This document shows, one piece after another, positions 24,767-33,589 of a stretch of DNA of 64,000 nucleotides. Where the stretch lies: assembly GCF_014145395.1 (NCBI RefSeq), contig NZ_JACHTE010000001.1, positions 480,727 to 544,726 of the forward strand, in the 5' to 3' direction. Below the pieces are notes generated by a model, which was given only the letters and a program-made list of their open reading frames with translations, did no database searches and was not told where the DNA came from. The position numbers and the translations under genes are program-made. Each line of letters opens with the position of its first letter. Positions within the stretch are counted from its first letter, which is position 1. Source of the DNA: Marilutibacter penaei (lineage in GTDB: Bacteria > Pseudomonadota > Gammaproteobacteria > Xanthomonadales > Xanthomonadaceae).

Positions 24767-26836
24767 TTACGCCAGCGGATAGCCGAGGCGATGCGCGACC
24801 GGCGACAGCGTCGTGAAGGCTTCCGCCAGCGGCTCGGCATAGGTCCGCCAATGGCCCGCCGGGAACCGGTCCGGTCCCTGGGGCGCGTGCGGCAGGGACG
24901 GCAACTCGACCGAGAGCGCCTCGCCGGTCGCGCGGGCAATGGCCGCGGGATCGTTGGCGATCTCGTCGAGGCGGATGATGGCATGCGGGAACAGCGCGTC
25001 CTGGTGCAGCTGGGCCACCTGCCCCAGGGCCCGTGCCATCCATTGCGCCGCGGCTTCCGGCGAAGGCAGCGCGAAGGGCACGGGACCACCGAAGGCCAGC
25101 CAGTCGAGCAGCATGTCGCGGGGATCGCGCAGCGCCACCAGCAGGCGCCCCTCGGGCAGGTGGGGCCGCAGGGCCAGCAGCAGCGCGTTGTCCCACCACA
25201 GCAGCCAGTCGATGATGCGGCCGTCCTTCACGCCACGGGCGGCATGGGTCGCGCGCCACTGGCGGACCAGGAAGTGCGGGTCGAGGCTGCCGTCGACCAG
25301 CGCCTCGGCGGTGCCGTAGCGCTGGATCGGGTCCCCCGGCGGGTTGGCGCCCAGCCGGTCGGCCAGCAGGGGCATCCGCGCATTGTCGAGGGTCAGGGCC
25401 ACGCGTTCGACCAGCGAGCCGGGCGCACCCCACAGGAAGGCAGTGCCCGGCGCCTGCTCCGGGCGGGGGCCGATGTCCGGCAACGACGGGAGGCGTGCGG
25501 TCTGCGCGGGCAACGGCAACCGCTGCGGGACCGCTTCGGCATGCAGTTCGGCCCAGGTGGCCGCGGCGGCATCGGGCTGCCCGGCGGCATCGAAGGTCCG
25601 GCCCAGCACCTGGCGCAGCATGCGCTTGATGTTGTCGTCGGTGGCGCGTGCCAGCAGGCTCTCCACCCGCTCCACGGCGGCGTCGGGTTCGGTCCGCATG
25701 AGGCCGTCGATCACCCGCATCTCCGCGCTGGCGTGGCCGGGCCGCAGCTCGGTGATGCGCAGCGCGATCGCGTCGGCCTCCGCCAGCTCTCCTTTCTGCT
25801 GGTGGATGGTGGCGCGCGCTTCGAGGGCGGGGACGAAGTCCGGCATGGCCGCGAGCCAGCGCTCCACGACGCCTGCGGCTTCGTCGCTGGCGAACGGTTC
25901 GAACAGCAGGCGCGCGTACCAGAGCTCGGGCTGGCCGGGGTGCTGCTCGAGCAGCGGCTCGAGCGTGGCACGGGCCTCGTCCGACTGGCCGGTGCGACGC
26001 CAGGCCTCGGACACCGCCCGGAGGGTGCGGGGGTCCGTGGGCTGGCCGAGCAGGGCCTCGCGCAGCAGCTCCCGGGCCGCCTCGTCGCGGCCGGCTTCGA
26101 GTTCGAACTCGCCGATCAGGCGTCGCAGGGCCGGCGTGGCGCTGGGGTCGTCGAGCAGCGGGCGGAGTTCGTCCGCCGCCTCGCCCGGCCGGCCCTGGCG
26201 ACGGACCAGGTCGGCGATCATGGCGCGCAGGGGGTTGCCCGGCTGCTGCTCGAGGAGCTTGCGGAAGGCCTGCTCGGCGAAGGCGAGGTGGCCCTTCGCC
26301 ACGTAGGCGAAGCCCAGCGCGTGGCGGAGGATGGGCTCGTCGGGGTACTGCCCGGACGCCTTGCTGAGCACGGCGAGTGCGCGGTCCGGATCGCCCTGGC
26401 GCAGGGCCAGGCTGCCCTCCACCGCGGCCACCTGCGGGTGGTCGGGGGCGATGCGCGCCGCGGTCTTCACCAGCCGCTCGGCCTGCTCGTAGTCGCCGCG
26501 CCCGGTGGCCAGCTGGGCCTGCAGGATGTAGGCGGGGAACTGGTTGGGGTCGAGCCCGGTGGTCCGCGCCAGCGCCGCCTGCGCCTCGTCGAGTTGGCGG
26601 CCATCCAGCAGCAGGCCGGCGCGCTCCAGGTGCAGGGCGGCCTCGTCGGGTGCCAGCGCGATGGCGGCGTCGATCGCGGCCATCGCCGCGTCGCGATCGC
26701 CGGCCTGGCGCAGGGCGGCCGAGAGCAGGCGCTGGGCCTGGGCGTCCTGGGGCTGGGATTCGATGAGCGCGCGGGCCGCGGCAGCGGCCTCGGCGGAGGC
26801 GCCGCGGCGCAGGGCATCGATGATGGCGTCGTACAT
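24767..26836 (-). CDS. TPR-repeat protein with C-terminal sulfotransferase-like domain
   Basis: A 689-residue protein. Residues 1 to about 460 are tandem tetratricopeptide-like helical pairs with repeated Ala/Leu-rich A-B helices. The last 220 residues resemble a PAPS-dependent sulfotransferase: TAFLWGAPGSLVERVA at the place of the 5'-phosphosulfate loop, VALRDPRDMLLDWLAF at the 3'-phosphate loop, and a C-terminal IIRLDEIANDP. The usual Arg/Lys-Ser-Gly-Thr of the first loop is replaced, so catalysis is doubtful. There is no signal or membrane segment. ATG 26836 is chosen; ATG 26866 is possible, and neither has a good ribosome site. TPR-sulfotransferase proteins are frequent in xanthomonads but of unknown role. 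Confidence 0.8.
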   Translation of the reverse strand: MYDAIIDALRRGASAEAAAAARALIESQPQDAQAQRLLSAALRQAGDRDAAMAAIDAAIALAPDEAALHLERAGLLLDGRQLDEAQAALARTTGLDPNQFPAYILQAQLATGRGDYEQAERLVKTAARIAPDHPQVAAVEGSLALRQGDPDRALAVLSKASGQYPDEPILRHALGFAYVAKGHLAFAEQAFRKLLEQQPGNPLRAMIADLVRRQGRPGEAADELRPLLDDPSATPALRRLIGEFELEAGRDEAARELLREALLGQPTDPRTLRAVSEAWRRTGQSDEARATLEPLLEQHPGQPELWYARLLFEPFASDEAAGVVERWLAAMPDFVPALEARATIHQQKGELAEADAIALRITELRPGHASAEMRVIDGLMRTEPDAAVERVESLLARATDDNIKRMLRQVLGRTFDAAGQPDAAAATWAELHAEAVPQRLPLPAQTARLPSLPDIGPRPEQAPGTAFLWGAPGSLVERVALTLDNARMPLLADRLGANPPGDPIQRYGTAEALVDGSLDPHFLVRQWRATHAARGVKDGRIIDWLLWWDNALLLALRPHLPEGRLLVALRDPRDMLLDWLAFGGPVPFALPSPEAAAQWMARALGQVAQLHQDALFPHAIIRLDEIANDPAAIARATGEALSVELPSLPHAPQGPDRFPAGHWRTYAEPLAEAFTTLSPVAHRLGYPLA

Positions 26837-26947
26837 GGGGTCAACCGGCTTCGGGCAAGCCGGCATTGTACCGGCGCGGGCCGGGCGCGACGGGGTGCGG
26901 GCGCCGGTGCGGCGGGGCGCCCGGGCTTCGGTATGATGCACCGCAAG

Positions 26948-27751
26948 ATGAATGCGCCGTCCCCCACCCGCGGCGCCGGCGCACGTTCCTCGTGGCCGGT
27001 GCGTGCGCTCCGCTACCTCTATCGGACCCCGCTGCTGCTGGCGCACCTGCTGGTCGGCCTGCCGCTGGTGCTGGTGCTGACGCTGCCCCCGACGCGCCAC
27101 GTGCGCGTGGCCGGCGAGCGCTTCGACTACCGCGTGATCCGGTCCTGGCAGGGCGGGCTGATGCGCGTTTTCGGCTTCCGCGTGCGCCAGCTGGGCGTGC
27201 CGCTTGCGGGCGCGGCGCTGTTCGTCGCCAATCATGTCAGCTGGATCGACATCTCGATGCTGCACAGCCAGCGGATGATGGGCTTCGTGGCCAAGCGCGA
27301 GATCCGCAACTGGCCGTTGATCGGCTGGCTGGCGGTGCGCGGCGAGACGATCTTCCATGCGCGCGGCAGCAGCGAGTCGATGGGCGGCGTACTGCACACG
27401 ATGCTGGCCCGGTTGCGATCGGGCCACTCGGTCGGCGTGTTCCCGGAAGGCGGCACCCGCGGAGGCGACGGCATCGGCCCGTTCCACGCGCGCATCTTCC
27501 TCGCGGGCGTGGAAGCCGGTGCGCCGGTCCAGCCGGTCGCCCTGCGCTACGGCACCGGCGGCGATGCACAACGGCAGGTCGCGTTCCGGCGCGGGGAGAA
27601 CTTCATGCAGAACTTCCTGCGCCTGCTGGGCGATCCGCCTCGCGATGCCGAGGTGGTGTTCCTCGAACCGATCCTGCCGGGCAGCACCGAGGGGCGACGC
27701 CGCATCGCCGAACTGGCGCGGCAACGCATCGTCGACGCGATGGAGACATGA
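26948..27751 (+). CDS. 1-acyl-sn-glycerol-3-phosphate acyltransferase (PlsC family)
   Basis: A 267-residue membrane-associated acyltransferase adding a second acyl chain to lysophosphatidate or a related lysolipid. The catalytic NHVSWID (HX4D) lies near residue 95 and the substrate motif FPEGGTRGG near residue 160; a hydrophobic anchor precedes them. Start choice is uncertain: ATG 26933 and 26936 are in frame, but they overlap TATGAT, which looks like a -10 box (the same GGTATGATGC precedes the AAA gene at 36568). ATG 26948 is therefore preferred, giving a very short leader. Its stop overlaps the start of the next gene (ATGA), so the two are coupled. Confidence 0.9.
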   Translation: MNAPSPTRGAGARSSWPVRALRYLYRTPLLLAHLLVGLPLVLVLTLPPTRHVRVAGERFDYRVIRSWQGGLMRVFGFRVRQLGVPLAGAALFVANHVSWIDISMLHSQRMMGFVAKREIRNWPLIGWLAVRGETIFHARGSSESMGGVLHTMLARLRSGHSVGVFPEGGTRGGDGIGPFHARIFLAGVEAGAPVQPVALRYGTGGDAQRQVAFRRGENFMQNFLRLLGDPPRDAEVVFLEPILPGSTEGRRRIAELARQRIVDAMET

Positions 27752-28782
27752 GCCACGAGGCGATGCTCGACCGCACGGATGTCCCGGCGCGGCTGGATGC
27801 CGCCGACTACCGGCCGCCGCGCTGGCTGCGCAGCGCGCACATGCAGTCGGCGCTCGGCAGCAGCCCGCTGCGGCGCCGGCATGGCGAGCGCGCCCTCGCC
27901 GGCTGCGGCGCGCAGACCACGCCGCACCTGGTGGACGGCGGCGGGGGCGTGCGCCTGCACGGCCTGCACAGCCACGTGCCCGGCACGCCTTCGCGTGGCC
28001 TGGTGCTGCTCCTGCACGGCTGGGAGGGCAGCGTCGATTCGAGCTACATGCGCCTGACCGCGGCCGAGCTGCTGCGGGCGGGCTTCGAGGTCTTCCGGCT
28101 CAACTTCCGCGACCACGGCGACACCCACCACCTCAACGAAGGCCTGTTCCACTCGAACCGCCTCGACGAGGTCGTGCATGCCGCGGTCGACGTCGCCCGC
28201 CGCTTCCCTTCCCGGTCGATGGGCGTGGCGGGCTATTCGCTGGGCGGCAACTTCGCACTGCGGCTGGGCCTGCGAGCCCGCGCGGCCGGACTGCCGCTGG
28301 CGCGCATTGCCGCGGTCTGCCCGCTGATCGACCCCGCCCGCACCATGGACGCGATGGAAGCGGCCTTCCCCCTCTACATGTGGTACTTCGAGAAGAAGTG
28401 GCGGGGTTCGCTGGCCCGCAAGCGCTCGATCTTCCCGGCGCTGCATGATTTCGACGACACCGTGCTGCGGCTGCCGATGCGCCCGCTCACCGCATGGATG
28501 GTCGAGCGGCATACCGACTACGGCAGCCTCGAGCGCTATTTCGATGGCTATTCGATCGCCGGCGACCGGCTCGCGTCGCTGCCCGTGCCCACGTCGATCC
28601 TGATGGCCGCCGACGATCCGGTGATCCCGGTATCCGACTTCCATGCCCTGCAACTGGCCGCCGAGACCCATGTCGAACTGGCCCGCTGGGGCGGGCACTG
28701 CGGCTTCCTGCTCAACGCGCGCCTGGACGGGTTCGCGGAGCGCTGGATCGCGGCGCGCATGCGCGACACGCTGGTGGGCTGA
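27748..28782 (+). CDS. YheT-family alpha/beta hydrolase
   Basis: A 344-residue hydrolase of the YheT/ABHD1-3 group. The nucleophile elbow is GYSLGGNFALR, the oxyanion region LLLHGWEGS, the acid in AADDPVIP, and the catalytic His in WGGHCGFL near the C-terminus. The N-terminal YRPPRWLRSAHMQSALGS is the family signature. The start overlaps the stop of the acyltransferase gene by 4 bases, which suggests a shared role in lipid metabolism, perhaps as an acyl-ester hydrolase. The true substrate is unknown. Confidence 0.9.
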   Translation: MSHEAMLDRTDVPARLDAADYRPPRWLRSAHMQSALGSSPLRRRHGERALAGCGAQTTPHLVDGGGGVRLHGLHSHVPGTPSRGLVLLLHGWEGSVDSSYMRLTAAELLRAGFEVFRLNFRDHGDTHHLNEGLFHSNRLDEVVHAAVDVARRFPSRSMGVAGYSLGGNFALRLGLRARAAGLPLARIAAVCPLIDPARTMDAMEAAFPLYMWYFEKKWRGSLARKRSIFPALHDFDDTVLRLPMRPLTAWMVERHTDYGSLERYFDGYSIAGDRLASLPVPTSILMAADDPVIPVSDFHALQLAAETHVELARWGGHCGFLLNARLDGFAERWIAARMRDTLVG

Positions 28783-28821
28783 GCCGGCCCCTGGCCGCTC
28801 GGGGGCCGCAGCAGGCCTCGC

Positions 28822-29265
28822 TCAAGGCGCCGGGATCACCGCCAGTGTCAGCCGTGACACGCAGACCAGTCGGTCCGCCTCGTCCTCGATCTTGATTTCC
28901 CACACGTGGGTGCGCCCGCCCACGTGCAGCGGCCGCGCGGTGCCGGTCACGATGCCGTCGCGCACGCCGCGCAGGTGGTTGGCGTTGATCTCGATGCCGA
29001 CCACGCCCTTGCCTTCCGGCACGCACAGGCCGCCGGCGCTCGAGCCGAGGGTCTCGGCCAGCAACACCGAGGCGCCGCCGTGCAGCAGGCCGTAGGGCTG
29101 GTGGGTGCGGGCATCGACCGGCATGGTGCCGCGCAGGTAATCGGAACCGATCGCGGTGAAGCGGATGCCCAGCGGCTCCATCGCCGTGTTGCGCGAGAGG
29201 GCGTTGAGCTGGTCGACGGTAACCTCACGCCTGAACGGGGAGGCAGATGGGGGGTGTTCGCTCAT
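28822..29265 (-). CDS. Hotdog-fold thioesterase (PaaI/YdiI type)
   Basis: A 147-residue acyl-CoA thioesterase. The active-site helix HGGASVLLAETLGSSAG (residues about 63-79) carries the catalytic Glu of the YdiI/PaaI group, followed by GIEINANHLRGV and the strand pattern THVWEIKIEDE. Members hydrolyse aromatic or medium-chain acyl-CoA, including 1,4-dihydroxy-2-naphthoyl-CoA; the substrate cannot be chosen from the sequence. It is a single gene convergent with YheT. Confidence 0.92.
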   Translation of the reverse strand: MSEHPPSASPFRREVTVDQLNALSRNTAMEPLGIRFTAIGSDYLRGTMPVDARTHQPYGLLHGGASVLLAETLGSSAGGLCVPEGKGVVGIEINANHLRGVRDGIVTGTARPLHVGGRTHVWEIKIEDEADRLVCVSRLTLAVIPAP

Positions 29266-29373
29266 CCGTCCACGATAGCGGCGGCGGGCGGGGCCGGGAA
29301 GGCCGTCAAGGAAACCGGCCGGCGCGTCAGAGAGAGGGGAGGGAGACGGGCCGGCCGGTCGGGGAACCGCAGG

Positions 29374-29562
29374 TCATGCGTTGGCGTACATCGGGGTGAA
29401 GGCGCGGCCGCTGTAGCGGCGGTCGGTGCCGTAGCCGCTGCTGCGGCCGTAGCCGACGCCGAAATCACGGGTGCGGTAGGCGTTGTGGACCGGTACGACC
29501 TTCTCGCGGCGGTCGTCGAGGCGGCGGCTGAAGCGGGTCTGGTTGGCGGTGCTGGCGTTCAT
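29374..29562 (-). CDS. Small Arg/Tyr/Gly-rich hypothetical protein
   Basis: A 62-residue, strongly basic protein not matched to a known family. The first half is rich in Arg, Asp and Asn (RFSRRLDDRREKVVPVH); the second half is a Tyr-Gly-Arg-rich segment (DFGVGYGRSSGYGTDRRYSG) like a low-complexity RNA-binding tail. AAGGA lies 7-8 bases before ATG 29562. On the minus strand a TATACT hexamer (29641-29646) could be its -10 box. Codon use is GC-rich like the neighbours. It is probably a real gene given the ribosome site and clean start and stop; the function is unknown. Confidence 0.7.
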   Translation of the reverse strand: MNASTANQTRFSRRLDDRREKVVPVHNAYRTRDFGVGYGRSSGYGTDRRYSGRAFTPMYANA

Positions 29563-29879
29563 GGCGGAGTCCTTCTTGGGGTTGGGGGTCACCGTTCGCG
29601 GGGGAGGCCTGGGTGACTTGGTGAATCGGTGTGCTGGTAAAGTATAACACCTAGACGATGCCGCCATGTGCCGGAAGTCACCCCACGGATGACAGGGGTC
29701 TGGATCAGGTTCTGGAATCGCGCGGCAAGGCCCATGTATCCAGGGATGCCGCCCACACCTAGGGCGTTGCCATGACCGATGGCAGGGCCCCTTGAACGAG
29801 CAGGCCGGGGCGAACCGGTATGCTGGAGGGCGCCATCGGGTGACCGGCGGCCCATTTCCAGGGGACCACAGGGGGTTTC
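29563..29879. other. 317-bp intergenic region
   Basis: Divergent promoter region for the small basic protein and the secreted hypothetical protein. The only element noted is the TATACT-like -10 on the minus strand (29641-29646). The remainder is slightly lower in GC than the genes around it and shows no repeat or RNA gene. Confidence 0.5.
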
Positions 29880-30425
29880 ATGATCGGACGTATCGCCGCC
29901 TCGCTATGGCTGTTGGCCTTGCCGTCCTGGGCCGGTGCCACGGTCCTGGGCGACTGCAGCGCGGCACCGCAGGAAGCGCTTCCGGACCTGCCTCCGCCGG
30001 TCACGGACTGGGCGGCCCTGGCCTGCACGCCGGACGGCCATCTGCTCGCGCCACCGCCCGGCGGGTCGTGGAAGTTCGTCACCACCCTCCAGGCCTTCGT
30101 GCTGCCCGCGGATTTCGGGCAATCGACTCCGCAGCAGGCGCCCGCCTATTTCCAGGACATCCAGGTCCAGGACATCCCGCTGGACCATGCCCTGGCGCGC
30201 CACGCGGCCGCCGTACTCAACGACGGGCTCGCCCCGATGGACGCCCCCTGGCAGTCCGCCCGGGTCGTCTCCCTGACCAACACGCTGGCACAGGGCGTAC
30301 GGCTCTTCGTGTTCGAAAGGGAGGCGATGCGCTGGGGCATCCTGTGCGACTGGAGCGGCCAGCAGTGCAGCGCCGGCCATCGCTTCATGGTCCTGGACGT
30401 GCGCGACGCGGTGCCCGCCTCCTGA
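29880..30425 (+). CDS. Secreted hypothetical protein
   Basis: A 181-residue protein with a clear signal peptide (IAASLWLLALPSWAGA, cleavage near residue 20). The mature part has four or five cysteines, including the CDWSGQQC pair near the C-terminus, compatible with disulfides in the periplasm. No known domain was recognised. AGGGGG precedes ATG 29880. It converges on the phospholipase-D-family gene with 15 bases between stops. The function is unknown. Confidence 0.75.
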   Translation: MIGRIAASLWLLALPSWAGATVLGDCSAAPQEALPDLPPPVTDWAALACTPDGHLLAPPPGGSWKFVTTLQAFVLPADFGQSTPQQAPAYFQDIQVQDIPLDHALARHAAAVLNDGLAPMDAPWQSARVVSLTNTLAQGVRLFVFEREAMRWGILCDWSGQQCSAGHRFMVLDVRDAVPAS

Positions 30426-30440
30426 CCGTAGCCAACCGCG

Positions 30441-32429
30441 CTACAGGATCGGGGCCAGTCCGGCGCCGAAGGCGGTGAAGATGCGGGTGGTCAGCCCCTT
30501 CAGGCCGAGGTCGACCTCCGGGAAGTCGCCCACCGGCCGGTAGCAGGCGCGGAATCCCGGGTCGTCCTGCGGCAGGGGTGCGGGGCAATCGGGTCCCGGC
30601 ACGAACTCGTAACTGGTCGCGTAGCGCCAGGGCCAGATGTCGAACACGGGCAGGTACTCGAAGGTCTTGCCCAGCGAGTAGTCGAGGCCGGAGAACACCG
30701 GCGGTTTGTCACGTCGCGCGATCGCCCAGGAGTTTTCCGGCGCGATGTCGCGACGGATGCTGTCGGCCAATGCCTGGGCGAAGGCTGCGTCTTCGATCAC
30801 CACCGCGGCCTCGGTGTTGTAGTGGTCGCCGCGAGGGTCGAAATTGTGGGTGCCGACCACGCCGATCCGTCCGTCGATCACCAGCGACTTGGCGTGCAAG
30901 CCGACGCGCGCACCGGCGCGCTCGAGCGGTACCGGTTCGTTGGCCGACGGCGTCGCATAGCGCAAGGCGCGGTACTCGCGTGCCAGGGCCTGCTGGTACT
31001 GCGCGCGACCGACCACGCTGCGCCGGTCGTACTGCTCACGCAGGTCGCGATGCAGGGCCGCGGGATCGTCCACGCCCTCGGCGACGTCCCCTGGCCCGAC
31101 CGCTTCCGTGGCACCCGCCGACAAAGCCGGCGGCGCCTTCGGCACCGGCACCGGATCGACCGGAGAGTCTCCCGGGAATGGCTTGTACTCGTAGATGTGG
31201 AACCCGAACTCGCGCAGGTAGCGGCGTTTGTACTTGTGCGACAGCGCGTAGACGATGAAGGCATCGGTCGCGGCCAGGCTGTTGGTCGAAACCACCACGC
31301 GCGGCGGATCGGGCCGTTCATGCATCGCGGTGAACATGTCCTGGGCGGCAGGCGACAGGACGAGGTACGGCGTCTGCAGCAGCACCTCCTCGCGCGCCGA
31401 CTCAATCAGCTCGCGCAGCGACCCGGTGGTGCCCGAGCCGGGCGCCTCCTTGCCCGGCGGGTCGGACAGGTAACGGACCGGTCCCACCGGCAATGCATGG
31501 TCGACCAGGCGCGCCTGCACCTGTGCCGCGTCCGCCGCCTGGTCGCGGATCGTGGCAACGCGCTCGGGACGGGCGTAGGGCGGCGGCGACCACGCGGGAA
31601 CACCTTCGCGGAGCAGCTGGGCGCCCACGTCGTCCAGCACCGCCAGCGGCAGGCTGCGGGCGTCGCCCCAGAACTGCTCGAAGTCGGCGCGCATGTCGCG
31701 CGTCACCGGACCGGTGACCAGCACCTCGCGGTCGCGGAAGTTGTAGTCGGCGCCCCAGTCGTAATAGGTGTCCTGGTAGTTGCGCCCGCCGGAGATCCCC
31801 ACCGCGCCGTCCACCAGCATCAGCTTGGTGTGCATGCGCCGGTTGAGGGTATCCCAGCAGCAGGCCGCCGCCAGCGCGTACTCCGGATAGCTGAGCCGTC
31901 CCTTGCCCATCACCGGGTTGTACAGGCGCACCTGCAGGTTGACGTGCGCGCCGGCCAGCGCCGCCAGCGTGTCGACGCTGCGCATCGCCGCGAGCTGGTC
32001 GATCAGCAGGCGCACGCGCACGCCGCGCCGTGCGGTGGCCAGCAGTTCCTCGAGGAACAGGTGGCCCGCGTCGTCTTCGTCGAAGATGTAGGTCTGGACG
32101 TCGACGGTGGTCGTCGCGCTGTGCAGCAGGTTCAGGCGCGCCAGCAGCGCGTCGGGACCATCGTCCAGGATCAGTGCGTAGTGGCGTGGCGCCGCGGGCG
32201 TCGAGTCGGCGAATGCACGCGCCGACAGGTCGCGCAGGGGCGACGGCGCCGCGCAGGTCTGCGGACCGGCGCACGTATCGACCTGCGAGCGCGCCGCGTC
32301 GGCGATCGACAGCGCGCGTGCCCGCTGGGTGTCCGACAGGCTGGCGCAGGCCCCCAGCGCCAGGCCAAGCCAGGCCGCGAACACGACGCGTCCGGCGGGC
32401 CGGCGCAGCCTGGCGGCGCCGGCCCTCAT
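30441..32429 (-). CDS. Phospholipase-D-family lipoprotein (cardiolipin synthase-like)
   Basis: A 662-residue lipoprotein with lipobox LGAC (Cys near residue 28). Both HxKxxxxD motifs are complete: MHTKLMLVDGAVGISGGRNYQD in the first half and LHAKSLVIDGRIGVVGTHNFDPR in the second, so the enzyme should be an active phosphatidyltransferase or phospholipase. The pattern resembles ClsC-type cardiolipin synthases, although a separate helper was not seen. It starts 10 bases after the YceI stop, pointing to a yceI-PLD operon. Membrane-phospholipid remodelling in the envelope is the likely role. Confidence 0.9.
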   Translation of the reverse strand: MRAGAARLRRPAGRVVFAAWLGLALGACASLSDTQRARALSIADAARSQVDTCAGPQTCAAPSPLRDLSARAFADSTPAAPRHYALILDDGPDALLARLNLLHSATTTVDVQTYIFDEDDAGHLFLEELLATARRGVRVRLLIDQLAAMRSVDTLAALAGAHVNLQVRLYNPVMGKGRLSYPEYALAAACCWDTLNRRMHTKLMLVDGAVGISGGRNYQDTYYDWGADYNFRDREVLVTGPVTRDMRADFEQFWGDARSLPLAVLDDVGAQLLREGVPAWSPPPYARPERVATIRDQAADAAQVQARLVDHALPVGPVRYLSDPPGKEAPGSGTTGSLRELIESAREEVLLQTPYLVLSPAAQDMFTAMHERPDPPRVVVSTNSLAATDAFIVYALSHKYKRRYLREFGFHIYEYKPFPGDSPVDPVPVPKAPPALSAGATEAVGPGDVAEGVDDPAALHRDLREQYDRRSVVGRAQYQQALAREYRALRYATPSANEPVPLERAGARVGLHAKSLVIDGRIGVVGTHNFDPRGDHYNTEAAVVIEDAAFAQALADSIRRDIAPENSWAIARRDKPPVFSGLDYSLGKTFEYLPVFDIWPWRYATSYEFVPGPDCPAPLPQDDPGFRACYRPVGDFPEVDLGLKGLTTRIFTAFGAGLAPIL

Positions 32430-32439
32430 CCGCACGGCC

Positions 32440-33048
32440 TCACGGTGCCGGCTCCTCCGCGAGCCGGACCCGCATGGTGAAGCGCACGGTGTCGTCCAGC
32501 GCAAGGCGCCAGCCGTCGAGGCCGTAGTCGTGGCGGTCCACGCCACCGGTCGCGACGAAGTCGCAATCGATGCCGGGGCGCGCACAGCTCGCGGGCAGCA
32601 GCAGGAAGCGTTCGATCCGGGTCACGCCGCGTATGGTAAGCCGTCCGCGGAGCGGACCGCCCTTCTCCACCATGGCCAGGTCGATCGGGTCGGATATGAA
32701 TTCGATCGACGGGTGGCGTCCGGAATCGAAGAATCGATCGCCGCGCGCCATTGCGGAATAGCGCGGGGAATCGCCGATCCGGACCGTGGCGGTCGTCAGG
32801 CGCACGCGCACCTGGCGGCGGTCGCCGTCCAGCATGGCCACCTGGCCCTCGAAATCGGGAAAGCGCCCCTCGACGACCTGGCCCCAGCGCGTCCTGAGCT
32901 CGACGCCGAATGCCGAACGGGTGGCGTCCAGTTCGCCGGTCAGCGCCTGCCCGGAGGCATGCGCGGCACAGGCCGCCAGCAGCAGGCCCCACCCGCCCCG
33001 CCAGCGGAGGCGGGATCCCCGCCGGTGCGCCCCCTGCGCCACCCTCAT
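32440..33048 (-). CDS. YceI-family periplasmic protein
   Basis: A 202-residue protein with a signal peptide (LLLAACAAHASG) and the YceI lipocalin-like fold that binds polyisoprenoids in homologs: TRSAFGVELRTRWGQVVEGRF, FFDSGRHPSIEFIS, and HDYGLDGWRLALDDTVRFTMRV. It lies between SixA (19 bases upstream) and the phospholipase-D gene (10 bases downstream), all on the minus strand. The LAAC sequence might also act as a lipobox. Confidence 0.88.
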   Translation of the reverse strand: MRVAQGAHRRGSRLRWRGGWGLLLAACAAHASGQALTGELDATRSAFGVELRTRWGQVVEGRFPDFEGQVAMLDGDRRQVRVRLTTATVRIGDSPRYSAMARGDRFFDSGRHPSIEFISDPIDLAMVEKGGPLRGRLTIRGVTRIERFLLLPASCARPGIDCDFVATGGVDRHDYGLDGWRLALDDTVRFTMRVRLAEEPAP

Positions 33049-33067
33049 CGCTCGCCTGCGGATCCGG

Positions 33068-33544
33068 TCAGGGCCACCAGAAGGCGTCGAGTCGCGCCAC
33101 GCCGGGTTCGAGCACGGCCTCGGGCGGCACCGAAAGCACCGCGAGCCCCGCCGGCGGCATGCCGCGGTACTCGCTGGTCTGGCCGGTATGAAGCAGGGCG
33201 GAGAGGCGCTCGAACCCCGGGTTGTGCCCGACCAGCATCAACCGGCCGACATCGCGATGCTGGTCGGCCAGCGCGATAAGGCCGCCGGGGGTGGCCTCGT
33301 AGATCGACGGTTCGATCCGCTGGTCGACATAGCCGATCACCGAGAGCACCGCCTCCAGCGTTTCGCGGGTACGCCGCGAGGGCGAGCACAGCACGCAGTC
33401 CGGTACCAGTCGCTGTTCGGCGAGCCAGCGGCCGGCGGCCTCGGCTTCGGCCAGGCCTTCGGCGGAGAGGGGACGGTCGAGGTCGGCCCGGCCGGTGCAG
33501 GCCGGCTCGGCATGGGCATGGCGCAGCAGGATCAGTTCACGCAT
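33068..33544 (-). CDS. sixA: SixA-type phosphohistidine phosphatase
   Basis: A 158-residue histidine-phosphatase-superfamily protein. The RHG motif is LLRHAHAEP (Arg8-His9) and the second active-site His is in LVGHNPGFE. SixA removes phosphate from histidine residues, for example in phosphotransfer proteins or the nitrogen PTS. It is the first gene of the sixA-yceI-PLD strip; the ParA gene upstream is 45 bases away on the same strand and might also be linked. Confidence 0.93.
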   Translation of the reverse strand: MRELILLRHAHAEPACTGRADLDRPLSAEGLAEAEAAGRWLAEQRLVPDCVLCSPSRRTRETLEAVLSVIGYVDQRIEPSIYEATPGGLIALADQHRDVGRLMLVGHNPGFERLSALLHTGQTSEYRGMPPAGLAVLSVPPEAVLEPGVARLDAFWWP

Positions 33545-33589
33545 CGGACGGTGGCACCCGGTCGTCGGTGGGAAGGCGGGAGTGACGGC

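Noticed and set aside
24068..27751. Very long open frame (1227 codons) on the plus strand
   Set aside because: Most of it is antisense to the TPR-sulfotransferase gene and shows His/Arg/Gln-rich low-complexity text typical of high-GC shadows; only its last 267 codons (PlsC) are real.
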